From the NCBI RefSeq assembly GCF_000524195.1, contig NW_020170483.1, forward strand, positions 150,468 through 214,467: a stretch of 64,000 nucleotides of DNA, written 5' to 3'. Both the position numbers and the translations under genes were made by a program. This document shows positions 25,901 through 34,200 of the stretch, piece by piece. Each line of letters begins with the position of its first letter. The stretch's first letter is position 1. The notes under the pieces are model-generated. The model was not told where the DNA came from. It did not search any database and saw nothing but the letters and a program-made list of their open reading frames with translations. The DNA is from Echinococcus granulosus. Taxonomy: Eukaryota > Platyhelminthes > Cestoda > Cyclophyllidea > Taeniidae.

Positions 25901-26574
25901 CAAAAAACTCTGACCCCTCTTCGAGACCGGGTAAGAGACCCTGAAAATGCAAGAAACACCAGAGTTGCTTAATTTCGCCAAAGCACAGTGTGGTGAGATA
26001 AAAAGGTCCCACTGACTTGCAGGAGCCCCAAAAAAGCAGTTCTCAGCTTTTCGCCGAGGGGAAGAAAGTAGGTTTCGAAGAGACTAAAGAGAAGCGGCTT
26101 GACGGTCATGGCGGAGGGACCGAGAAGGCCGAAGAGACAGGGGCCGTAGATGCTAATATCGGCAGCAAGATGATTCGGACCCATAATACGAAAGATAAGA
26201 TCAAAACACTCAAGAGTCTTGCAGTGAACTCCTGGAGGGAGAGCGGGATGGAGACATTGTGCTAGGCGTTTGCCCAACAAACGCTTTTTAGGAATCACAT
26301 CGTAGCGATCGTATTGTTGGATTAACTAGAGACAAGTAACCACTTTCACTTGATGAGCAAATGACCACGTGTGTTAATAAAGTAACAAATTAAATGCATA
26401 CATTCTTGAAAAATCCTGTACTGGTCGAGATAAATTTACCTTTATAAGGCGAACTAGAGAGGAAATCAGATCAGCCCATTCATTTGAATATTCAAATGAC
26501 TTGAGGCATTTGTCAATGGCAACGGAATATGATCTGTATTTTGGATCCGACTGCAGACCGGACCTTCGATTCAT
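1839..26574 (-). CDS. DOP1: DOP1 (dopey) gene, 5' 17 exons; 3' part beyond left edge
   Basis: Dopey proteins are very large HEAT/ARM-like cytosolic proteins. With MON2 they act on endosomes and the trans-Golgi network in retrograde recycling and flippase recruitment (family knowledge). The Dopey_N region is read directly from exons 1-8: [57 protein letters not shown] and [15 protein letters not shown] all match conserved family blocks in order. The Met at 26,574 sits about ten residues before KYR, as in vertebrate dopey. All 17 exons keep reading frame across GT-AG junctions, giving about 1,286 codons of an expected 2,300 or so. Exons 1-16 are firm; exon 17 is likely but less certain. Odd features are a Ser/Thr/Asn-rich insert, a His/Gln run and an Arg-rich then Asp-rich linker (exons 13-16). 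The remainder, including the conserved C-terminus, should lie left of position 1. Confidence 0.92.
1926..6557. other. DOP1 intron, about 4.6 kb
   Basis: Mostly unique AT-rich sequence with a repeat copy near 6,051-6,130. A long plus-strand open frame at 3,278-3,688 has no recognisable domain and looks like chance in a pyrimidine-biased stretch. Confidence 0.5.
6051..6130 (+). repeat. Partial copy of dispersed repeat family 1
   Basis: AAATCACATCCATC and TTTCAACCGG-type blocks occur in the same order and spacing as in the arm at 53,599-53,958, at roughly two-thirds identity by eye. Confidence 0.5.
6558..6771 (-). CDS. DOP1: DOP1 exon 16
   Basis: Encodes about 71 residues (1187-1258), Lys/Glu/Asp-rich and polar, ending in [10 protein letters not shown]. 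Acceptor ccatttcag phase 0, donor CAG G before gtaggt phase 1. Probably still within the variable linker. Confidence 0.72.
7110..7312 (-). CDS. DOP1: DOP1 exon 15 (acidic)
   Basis: Encodes residues 1118-1186, dominated by Glu/Asp including [11 protein letters not shown]. It joins exon 14 exactly in phase at an acceptor ggtattag and leaves in phase 0 before gtaatt. Family similarity is weak, as expected for the variable linker of dopey, so the call rests on phase and coding character. The CAT/CAC triplets visible on the plus strand here are simply the complement of Asp codons. Confidence 0.75.
7313..10383. other. DOP1 intron, about 3.1 kb, with poly-A tract
   Basis: Holds a 23-base A run at 7,431-7,453, possibly the tail of an old retroposed element. 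Otherwise nothing recognisable. Confidence 0.5.
7431..7453 (+). repeat. (A)23 homopolymer
   Basis: Uninterrupted run of A on the plus strand. No recognisable element body was seen upstream. Confidence 0.9.
10384..10751 (-). CDS. DOP1: DOP1 exon 14 (ends in Arg-rich run)
   Basis: Encodes residues 996-1118. [11 protein letters not shown], then [20 protein letters not shown] and [20 protein letters not shown], match the dopey LDxLxxxD...AQGWLVRALSxGDVARILEPxLLLLLxPKTxRTS region. The last 30 or so residues hold about 15 arginines. Donor AGC A before gtgagt, phase 1. Confidence 0.9.
10752..12121. other. DOP1 intron
   Basis: No exon, RNA gene or well-supported repeat seen. Confidence 0.4.
12122..12327 (-). 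CDS. DOP1: DOP1 exon 13 (Ser/Thr/Asn insert)
   Basis: Encodes residues 928-996. It opens [12 protein letters not shown], matching dopey RFxxLWHL. A low-complexity insert rich in Ser, Thr, Ala, Asn and Gly follows before the exon ends in NFNR, equivalent to the SFxR that precedes the next helix. Phase 0 in, phase 2 out (CG before gtgagg). Confidence 0.88.
12407..12592 (-). CDS. DOP1: DOP1 exon 12
   Basis: Sixty-two residues (866-927), [12 protein letters not shown] followed by two helices, aligning with the dopey VARxLWxxL block. Acceptor atttacag, donor CAC before gtgagc, phase 0 at both ends. Confidence 0.9.
13141..13300 (+). repeat. Mariner-end-like dispersed repeat, copy A
   Basis: GCTACACTAGGATGGTTCAA and the following 80 bases align with a second copy at 19,705-19,810 at about two-thirds identity. 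The start resembles a copy at 58,993. The TA(C)TAGGxTGGTTCA start resembles mariner terminal repeats. Lies in a DOP1 intron. Confidence 0.5.
13511..13770 (-). CDS. DOP1: DOP1 exon 11 (His/Gln run)
   Basis: Encodes residues 779-865. [16 protein letters not shown] and [14 protein letters not shown] match the dopey LPxWLxxL...LLDL block. The segment [11 protein letters not shown] is a His/Gln run near 13,600-13,630. I place the donor at CCG before gtagtg because it is phase 0 and joins exon 12 in the way the family alignment requires. Confidence 0.85.
13795..13960 (-). repeat. Degenerate TTCA/TCCA tetranucleotide tract
   Basis: In the short intron between DOP1 exons 10 and 11, the minus strand reads as imperfect repeats of ATTC/ATCC units. 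Similar tracts lie in three MFSD14 introns. Confidence 0.5.
13976..14234 (-). CDS. DOP1: DOP1 exon 10
   Basis: Encodes about 86 residues (693-779) containing [18 protein letters not shown], a predicted helical repeat, then an acidic Ser-rich linker. It enters in phase 0 after ttttag and exits in phase 1 (GCT G before gtaagt). Confidence 0.82.
14304..14486 (-). CDS. DOP1: DOP1 exon 9
   Basis: Sixty-one residues (632-692), Ser/Ala-rich at first and then a helix with [15 protein letters not shown]. Phase 0 at both ends, acceptor ttttaacag and donor gtgagt. Sequence similarity to vertebrate dopey is low here, so the assignment rests mainly on frame continuity between firm exons. Confidence 0.8.
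14487..15959. other. DOP1 intron with LINE remnant
   Basis: Contains a short reverse-transcriptase-like relic at about 15,230-15,345. Nothing else recognisable. Confidence 0.45.
15230..15345 (+). mobile_element. Possible non-LTR retrotransposon (LINE) remnant
   Basis: One plus-strand frame reads [19 protein letters not shown] at 15,283-15,339. This resembles the reverse-transcriptase motif of LINEs, PIxKKGxxxDxxNYRPISLxxVP. The fragment is short, and the stretch just upstream is closed by a stop. A weak call resting on one motif. Confidence 0.35.
15960..16423 (-). CDS. DOP1: DOP1 exon 8
   Basis: Encodes residues 477-631. A Ser/Gly/Arg-rich linker leads into [17 protein letters not shown] and [16 protein letters not shown], corresponding to dopey ANLLFNSFExxYMW and VEFCLDH segments. 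The next block, [20 protein letters not shown], is helical. Acceptor ctctcaag with phase 1 entry, donor GAG before gtgagg with phase 0 exit. Confidence 0.9.
16424..18737. other. DOP1 intron, about 2.3 kb
   Basis: Contains a copy of dispersed repeat family 2 at 17,024-17,255. No exon seen. Confidence 0.45.
17024..17255 (+). repeat. Dispersed repeat family 2, copy 1
   Basis: Shares ordered blocks with 53,118-53,350: CTCCATxAGCCAAGAAA, AATGCCAAGAAG, CATCCxAxxxTAAAG and GGxATGAxGxxxxGxAC. About 60-65 percent alike by eye. No coding capacity recognised. Confidence 0.45.
18738..19013 (-). CDS. DOP1: DOP1 exon 7
   Basis: Encodes residues 385-477. [17 protein letters not shown] and [12 protein letters not shown] match the dopey block KPFRILxSLLDKPELG...LEDVL. 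A Ser-rich loop follows. The reading frame stays open past the chosen donor, but GCC T before gtgagt is the strong site and its phase 1 fits exon 8. Confidence 0.9.
19014..22893. other. DOP1 intron, about 3.9 kb
   Basis: Contains repeat copy B at 19,705-19,810. Several minus-strand open frames (for example 19,060-19,410 and 21,299-21,544) show no dopey similarity and are not needed for frame continuity. Confidence 0.45.
19705..19810 (+). repeat. Mariner-end-like dispersed repeat, copy B
   Basis: TGATTGGGCTATCCTAGGAT and the sequence through GTCGAAGCTG parallel copy A at 13,141-13,300. Confidence 0.5.
22894..23029 (-). CDS. DOP1: DOP1 exon 6
   Basis: Encodes about 45 residues (340-385) with [18 protein letters not shown], equivalent to the family FTTFSKELLVQAMxGIL helix. 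It starts in phase 0 after ccaatcag and ends in phase 1 before gtaagt. Confidence 0.92.
23869..24207 (-). CDS. DOP1: DOP1 exon 5
   Basis: Encodes 113 residues (227-339). [20 protein letters not shown] and [18 protein letters not shown] match strongly conserved dopey segments. A charged, Gln/Lys-rich loop ([11 protein letters not shown]) separates them. Phase 0 at both ends; donor gtgagt. Confidence 0.95.
24208..25231. other. DOP1 intron, about 1 kb
   Basis: Nothing recognised. Confidence 0.4.
25232..25351 (-). CDS. DOP1: DOP1 exon 4
   Basis: Forty residues (187-226) with [16 protein letters not shown], which corresponds to the family block VRLPxxxYxLxHLNRK. Phase 0 to phase 0, acceptor ttttttcag and donor gtaggt. 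Confidence 0.93.
25827..25940 (-). CDS. DOP1: DOP1 exon 3
   Basis: Encodes 38 residues (149-186) opening with [17 protein letters not shown], a near-invariant dopey motif, and ending FYTCLWQ. Phase 0 at both ends, acceptor ttttcag and donor gttagc. Confidence 0.95.
26017..26325 (-). CDS. DOP1: DOP1 exon 2
   Basis: Encodes residues 46-148. It starts after a ctctag acceptor, phase 0, with [19 protein letters not shown], followed by [19 protein letters not shown] and the FETYFLPLG block. This is the most conserved part of the Dopey N-terminal domain. The donor is CAA before gtcagt. Confidence 0.95.
26440..26574 (-). CDS. DOP1: DOP1 exon 1 (start codon)
   Basis: Begins with ATG at 26,574 and encodes residues 1-45, including [18 protein letters not shown] and EWADLISSL, the hallmark start of the Dopey N-terminal domain. 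It ends in phase 0 at AAG before gtaaat. No AG lies directly before the ATG, so any 5' UTR splice or trans-splice site is further upstream and unresolved. Confidence 0.92.
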
Positions 26575-29500
26575 AGTAGTAGTGAAAGCAGCATATGTGG
26601 TTCAATTAAGGAACGAAGGCCCGTGCGCTTATGAGTCAGTGCTAGTAAATTGAAATAGTAGGCAAAATGCGCAGCTTTTAAAGGTCAGTTTCCGAAATAT
26701 TTTGTATGAACCAAGTTAGTAGTTCTATGCAATAAACCACATATTCTCGCATCAAATAGTACAAATTAATCTTTAAGTCATGATTTGTTGTGCTTTGCTC
26801 CTCACAAAAAAAGTTCAGTTAAAATAGGTGTTATTCATGTATTTTTATAAGCCTGATTGTAACGAGCCAGTTTTGTTCTTTTAAGCAAACTTATTTTTGC
26901 AAATTATAGTTGTGTGAGTGTTTATAGCCGAAACAAATGTTTATTTTGAATAAATACATAACAGCACTGGACCAACGAAGTTGAAGACGACACTAAGCGC
27001 AAACGTGAGTGTCACCAAATAAGCGAAATTTGACGATTTTACTGATTGGGTGCCACAGAAGAAGGGTATACGATGTGGATACCTTAATCCGCAGGTACTC
27101 AACGCGACGCGATCCTCGTTTAACCCTACCTCTTTCCTTTGAACAAACAGCTTGACTCGATAAGATTGCGTTAAATAGGAAATGTTAACAGGAATGAGTA
27201 CAGATTTGCAGGAAGTCTGGGCTCTGAACTCTTCTCGGTCTTGGAAAAAACTGACAATGCCTCCGCTACCATATTTGTATTTACAGAAAGCTTTTAACCT
27301 AAAAGGCGCATTTAAACAGCATAAGCATCACACTCGCGTCCACTTTTGGCAATCGACGCAACATTTTATTTCACAGAAGGACAAATGGCGCCTAAAGCTA
27401 CTTCAGGCATCTGTGATCTGCAAACTTTCACCATTGAGGTACCATGATGGCTAAGTGATGATTTTATTTGTTATGCGGCTAAATGCATAAAGCCGCCATG
27501 GTCTTAGCAGCTAAATGGAACCCAGATAGGTGGTTAGAATGCAAATAAAGATGCAAAGGAGAAATGATTAATAAGATTACTTATGTAAGGCCAGTTTATA
27601 TTGTGGTCTATTAAGTCAGTCTCCTTCTTTACTAAATGCTCTCGGAAATGGCTTTCAACGAGCGAAATGCTGTAGAGTATAATTAAGCTTTGAGCAGCTA
27701 AGAGTTAATTCGCTAATGAGCTTTATAACGTCATCGATAATACGGGTAGAGTGGAATTTACGTGCTACTTCGCTGACTTGTAGATGGTTTTAAAATCCCA
27801 ATCACGTTATGGTGACTGACGAAGAAGAGTGGATCTGGTGGGCATTGAAGGTTGCATTAAAGTGAGGAAGGGGACTTCTTATAAAAACGGCCTTTACCTT
27901 AACTTTGCACTTAACCACGTGGTTTCGTCTGCCTCGAGAGTTACGTTTCCCTTCTTGGTGTTAAAATTTAAATGCTACTGATGTAATACGATAGTGGTTT
28001 ATCCCTCTGTTCTGTTGAGGCGCCACTTTTGTACTTCGAATTAGCCCCCTTGTACCTCGCTGGGTGGGCTGGCCTTTTGGGCCATGCCAATAGCCCAGAC
28101 ACCTTCTCTGCGCTGAATATATATTCTGCCCGAGTATTTTGTCTTCTTTCGTCTTCAGGGAGTCTCGGGACGCTACACTGAGTTACTGAATATGCTCTGA
28201 TATTGTCATAATCACGACAGATATGTAAACCAGGACGATTGCACATAACATTTACCTGTCTCACTTGTGTCCATCATAGTGGGCAGAGTTACAGTTCACT
28301 TTTCGGGACTTCTGGGACAGATTCGGCTAATTGCTGGCACTTTTAGTCCAAAATTCTTGTTATCCCTTTCAGCTTATACGGGTATTTGACATTATCAAAG
28401 AATGTATTGGGAAGGCCTTTTGCGGTACACGATACTACTTTTGATCACGTGGAGTATTTGAGGTGAAATTTGCCAGCGTGGAAACAAGTAAGTTGACACG
28501 GGGAGGTGATGAAGCTTTAGCCGGAAATGAGGGTTAACAACAGCACATGATTGCGCTTTGTAATTTACGAGCTCTAGAACAGGCCATAAATTATATTTGC
28601 TTCATCCGGCGCAGTTTTGCTTTAAAACTAACAAAAGTTTTTGCTTTACGTGCACAGTCGTGAATTGATATTTGGAAGAAGTTAACACAGATTCCTTTAA
28701 CTGCTCTTCGTAGCTTCTGCAGCACAAATTTCACAGCAATGATATGCTCCTCAGGTCGTTAGAAACTTGAAAGTTTCTACTTTTATTAAGATGAATGGAA
28801 TCAGGTGTCGCCAAACCATCTCTAACGACAACAAAGGAATTTTTTGATGACTCCAAAGACCCTACTTAGAATCGCATCGTCCGTCTCTCTGAAGGTTAGT
28901 CATTTTGACACAAAGGAGTTCTTGTCAGTAAGATGCCTCTTTTTAATTGAAAGCATTAAAAATTGGGCCCAAATAGTAAAAAGTTGGCGGTAAATAGCCA
29001 TAAATAAAAGGACAATAGTTATTTACAGTCCGCCTTCTATTGTACCGTACCTTCCCATTGGTCTGGGAAAGAATCTGGAGGAAGCAATACACAAATTAGG
29101 GCAACAACCTCCACTCCGCTTTTACAACGGGACCTTTGACCCAAAGAGCTACCCAGCCAGCTCTAGCCATGTCCATTTATATCATATGTGGTTGACTAAT
29201 GGGAAGAAAGATGACAATCATTGTTTGGAGAAATACTAATAGAGGATAAGATAAAAGACTTATTCCTGTTCTAGCCTGTCAATGGTGACACACCGATTCA
29301 GGAATGGGAGATGTATGTAAACACGATGCATTCATCCTAGAGTGACTTACCACCAGATTGTAGTATTTACACATAATATTTGAGTTTGGATGGTGGGGTC
29401 TATCACTGTACAACTGACATGCAATTCGCGTTGCAGGAGGTATTTGCGTCTTTGAAATTTAGCTTAAACTCATGAGGCAGACAACCTCGATTTGCACCTG

Positions 29501-30969
29501 ACTTGACCGATATTTCAAGATATTTTTAAACAATAGAAAAGTGGTTGAGAGCACAGAGGTCAGAGAGCACGCAGGTAACAACGCTCTGCATTATTACAGC
29601 AAGTTTATCTTACAACCCAGCAGTTTCCCTTTGCCATGTAATTCCATAACTATGACCAACAAGATGCCTGTAAGTATTTCTCAAGAGAATGTTGTAGAAG
29701 CCGATTCCATGAGCCTCCATCGTATCATGTATTCATGGTTCAGCCTCACTGTCTTTTCGCAAAAAATGGCGGTTTTTTAAGCTTTTTTGGCACTAATTCC
29801 CGACCTAAAAATGAGCACACCTTTATCCTAAATTGCACTTTAAAAGAAGCAAAAGTGCAGAACAGACGATAAATATAGTCGCTATGGTAACAGAAGAAAC
29901 GCCGAAAGACGTCTACTACATTTTAATGTAGCGGAGATATGATGCAGAAGTGGAGAAAATGCATACCTTTATCGTCTCTCCTGACGCTTTCAAAAAAAAT
30001 CTTGTAATGAGCCAAGTAGCATGTATCGGCAACTTTTGATAAAACTGGAAAGAGGGATAACTCGTGATGGGTTGAAAAAAGGGAAAAAAGGCTGGTATTT
30101 TAAGGGGAATCAAAATGTTCATTCCCGATCGTGAAGAACTCAGTTAATCCACTTTCCAATTGTTTCTGATCAGATTAAACGGTCCTGTCCAAAGCGGCGT
30201 CTTTCATACCTTAACACACTAGTTAAATGAAAAACAATGCGGTGAAACAGTACATCCTGGATTAAACTTTAAATGGATAAAAAGGATGGCAGGTGTAGCA
30301 AACTGGACCCAAGGAAAGACTGATGCGAATGTTGGATGTTCATTCATTTGTTCCGAAGATATTCCCTGCACAATGTGCGTGGTCCAACCTAGAAATATAA
30401 TCCCCGCAGACAGGTGACTATCAAAATACCATAAAAAAAAAGAGGAAAGGACAGTTTTCTTTAAATGAAATCAAACAATGATGCTACAGAGGTACGAGAT
30501 AAATGCCCATCAAGTCCTCGAAACCACCTTATCTCTCAATTTCCAGTACGTTACATATTTTTATAGACCATTCCTGACACCTACCTACTAAGATGAAAAG
30601 ACGCTACTCAGGATTGCATCTCTTTTCATTAGCAATACAATAATTTCAACTAAAGTAGCCAATTAAATCAAACATACTCACTTCACTTCTCAATGTTATC
30701 CACTCCCCATAATTAAGAATGCTTTATTGCAAGTCTTCCTTTTACCTAATTAAAAAAAAAATTCAAGTAAGGTCAGTCGATGCCTCACCTACCGACCGAT
30801 TCAGCAAGACAGAGTGTTACAGTAAAACTTTTTTCCCATTCTTAAGTACACATTAAAGGGAAGGGAAGGAGTAAGAGAAAGTGATACATAACCACAAAAG
30901 AATGAAATTAGAAAGATAGTTGTCTCACCATAGGAATGTAAGGAAGATAAACGATATGACAAGTAGATA
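26575..30969. other. Intergenic region between DOP1 start and VPS50 stop
   Basis: About 4.4 kb with no supported exon. The part next to 26,575 should hold the DOP1 promoter and 5' UTR, and the part next to 30,969 the VPS50 3' UTR. An open frame at 27,968-28,264 (minus) is unrecognised. Confidence 0.5.
30723..30728 (-). promoter_or_regulatory. Candidate VPS50 polyadenylation signal
   Basis: AATAAA on the minus strand about 240 bases past the VPS50 stop codon. Position fits a 3' UTR, but the hexamer is common in AT-rich DNA. Confidence 0.35.
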
Positions 30970-31231
30970 TCAAGCCTCTATTCCAGAGCCACCGACAACA
31001 CCAGAATGGAGTAGTACGGATTGCTGATGCCGAGCGTAAACAGTGGTCACCGCGGCAAGCAGACGCTGTCGGGCGTGCTTGTCACCGCGGGCGAGGCAAT
31101 GAGCCAGGCCCAGACTTTGACGCTGTGTGTAGCGGTGCACTCCTGTACTCTCCAGCCAATTAGACCACTCGCGGGTGGGCACGAAGAAGGCCTGGATGTA
31201 GTCCACCAACAGGTTCAGCTTCACAAAGGGT
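30970..31231 (-). CDS. VPS50: VPS50 terminal exon
   Basis: Encodes RPFVKLNLLVDYIQAFFVPT, REWSNWLES and KHARQRLLAAVTTVY, matching human [27 protein letters not shown]...KKARQKLLAAIDDI. It extends about 18 residues further before TGA at 30,970-30,972. Confidence 0.95.
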
Positions 31232-34200
31232 CTAGAGCATTGAGAGGAGAAAAGGGAAAAAGAGATATTCACGGACTTGGATGAATATGAATTGCCCGAT
31301 TTTCATGGACTGGCATCATCTTCGAAAATAACCAACCCGCGAGTTCAGGCTCACAAACAGTCTAGCACTGAGGGAGAACGGAAAGGGGAAAGGGATACTT
31401 AAGACCGAATATCTAATATAATTTGGTCTTAATGGCCGAAACTGCCAGTTTTTTTTATTTTGCTCCAGGTCTGAATGGACTAGAATCTTTCATCATAGCC
31501 GCAGATGCAAAGGGTATCCGAATGGAATCAGAGACAAGCTCTATAGAGCCGAAATGTCATATTTTCTTGCATTTATATAGTAGTCAACCGATTGAACGCA
31601 TACCGACAACGAGTTTGGGTCCACAGAATTTCTGCTATCGAGATGCTATGGTATAGTCGAATCGAATATCAACCTCTTAACGATAAAATAACGGCCTTTT
31701 GGAGTCTAGATCTATTCTTCACAGGCGGTCCCAGATGCCCGCAAGATGGAAGACTAAGAGATGGAGAACACAAACCTTATGCCCGATTCTGTTTCACATA
31801 GAACAGCAGCCGACTGTACGTCAAGGAGCATTTGACTGCGTCCCTCTTCCGTGCAGTCATACACTCCAGCCAGTCCCTCCAGTAGCTCTGCAGAGATCCA
31901 CGCCATAGCACCCATCCAGAGAGCGCGCATAGCCGGTGGAGGAATGGAAGGTGGGGGGAGGGCCTTGAGAGCACTAGCTAAGCGTGATATCGCCGCGTTC
32001 AATGACTGAAGATAGGCACTGGGCTCCGTCGCAACCGTATTTGATGCCCAACCGGGGTTCGTCGCCACCATTTGCCGTAGCAGATGTGCCGCATCTTTGT
32101 CTGCCAAGGAATTTCGGTTTGGATGTCTGGAGGAGAGGAAATATATGTTTCTTACTGGATGCTTTCCCACCACCCAAATTACTAAGGCGTCCGAAACTCA
32201 CCCACCAAGGAGTAGGAGACATGGAAAGATGCAAGAGGCGAGGTGACGGGCAGTAGCTTCCCGGACGTCAAGGGTTGTGATGAGGGATTGGTCACGAAAT
32301 GCGTCCAAGAGACCACGTTTGCTCTCTGGGAGACAGTCTCGAAGGTGGGGAAGGAGATCCTGTGAAAACAACATATAGTTTCGGCATGTACTTTATGTCG
32401 GCAAGTAAAATCTTCGTCTCAGCTAAGCTATCAGCCGATTTACTCTCCCGCAAGTTCATAAAACAGGCATCGAAATCAAAACATGATCTTTAAGAGCATA
32501 AAATATCAAAGAACAGCATCTTTTAAACAGTGAAAATCGCATTTCTTTTGTGACAAAGCTTCCTTGCGATACACTCATACACTCGTCTTAGTATTTAGCT
32601 CATACTTAAAAAGCTTCACCGTAGATAGGCTTGTCAGTGCGGTTGAGTCACTCTAGGCTACAATTTATTTCTACCTTCGTACTAAGCACACTGGAACTGC
32701 AAATTTCCATGTGTGACTAAAGTGTGATCACCGACTTCACAGAGTTTACATCTCTCATGCTATCCCAGGACAGATTGTGCACAAACCAGACGCTCAAGAT
32801 CAAACGAGAGCTACAAGTGCTGCATTAATGTTCACAGGAATTACTACTAGGTTTGTGGATTGGGAACGCTAGGAATCACCACAAATACGATCGCAATGAA
32901 GCATAGCCGTCTTTGCAACACTCACATCATTCGACCAAACATCTTACGACTAAGCAGCTGACTACCCTATTGCCACATCGTGCTGCATTTGTGGTTTTCT
33001 GTAGATACGAGTAAATGCTAGTGAGTTCGGGTTTGATGCTCTTATTGCAAAGAACATGCACCATCACACGTCGTTACACATGTGCACGTATGTAGGCATG
33101 CACTCACTACCATTGTTGGCTGCCATCAAATCCTAACTGGCCATGACCTGTGCACCATCTATTACGAGAAGTGCAAAAAATACCCTTTTAATTGGATTTA
33201 AGAGGGGTAGTTAACATAGTTAAACGTGGCTTACCTTTTCTAGGACGCTGGACAAAAAGACCAAGGATTCCACACCAACAAGGTGCCGTCGAAGATGGTT
33301 AATGATATCCTCCATGCTTGCCATCTGATCGGCACCCATCGTATCCCGATTGGAAGTGCTCAGGATGCAGTCAGGAACCACAAAGCGACTCTAAATTTGG
33401 GTGTGTGGTTAAGCATCGTCAGAACAGGATTAAGATCCCATTTGCGACGGTTACTTACTCCATTCTCCACGCAAGAGTGACCAGCCGGAGCAATGAGACG
33501 AGTAGAGATTCGTGAAAGAGTTTTTCTCAGGCGCTCCGGCAGCTGAGCTGCGTCCTCTTTCAGCGTCTGTGAGATGACGAAAATTTGGAAAAGCGTTCGA
33601 TAAGAAAACTAGGTTCCATCAACTCGTTGAATCAGATTGTCAATTGAAAACTAGAGATTGTGAAATGGCTTATTTTCCCAAACAATTATGAAACCTGTCT
33701 AATGATTTTCGCGTAACGACCGATAGGTCCATCAATTAAAGTATCAGGGAAAAATCATATTTTTCACGAGGTTATCAGGTTTTGGATATAAAGTATCCAA
33801 TTGGGGTAGAAGAGCTAGGAGACTGGTAAAATTGGTGTCATGCAGCCTTTTAAGTACTGTGTTAGGAAATTTAATGAGATTTGGAACAGGAATTGGAACG
33901 ATTGTATTAGCGAAGCACAAGGAACCTGTGTGATGAAAGAAATGTAGTGTGCACTATGTGAAGATTATTTTTTAGGAACTTAATAAAATTCTAAAACTCA
34001 TTCCGATATAAATAAGTACCACAAGTGCGTGTAAACAATGGATTTGTGATCCTTCCATAAAACTATTTGGATTGTCGCCGAATTAATAGTGAGAGCCCAA
34101 TACGCTTTATCGTCTTATTACTAAATAGCTAAACAGAAAAAAGTAGAACATTGTTGATTTTCAGAGGAAGAAGTTCCGTTGTCAACCGAATTTAATCCAA

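Noticed and set aside
27968..28264. 98-codon minus-strand frame in the DOP1-VPS50 gap
   Set aside because: No recognisable domain or splice context. Could be retroelement debris.
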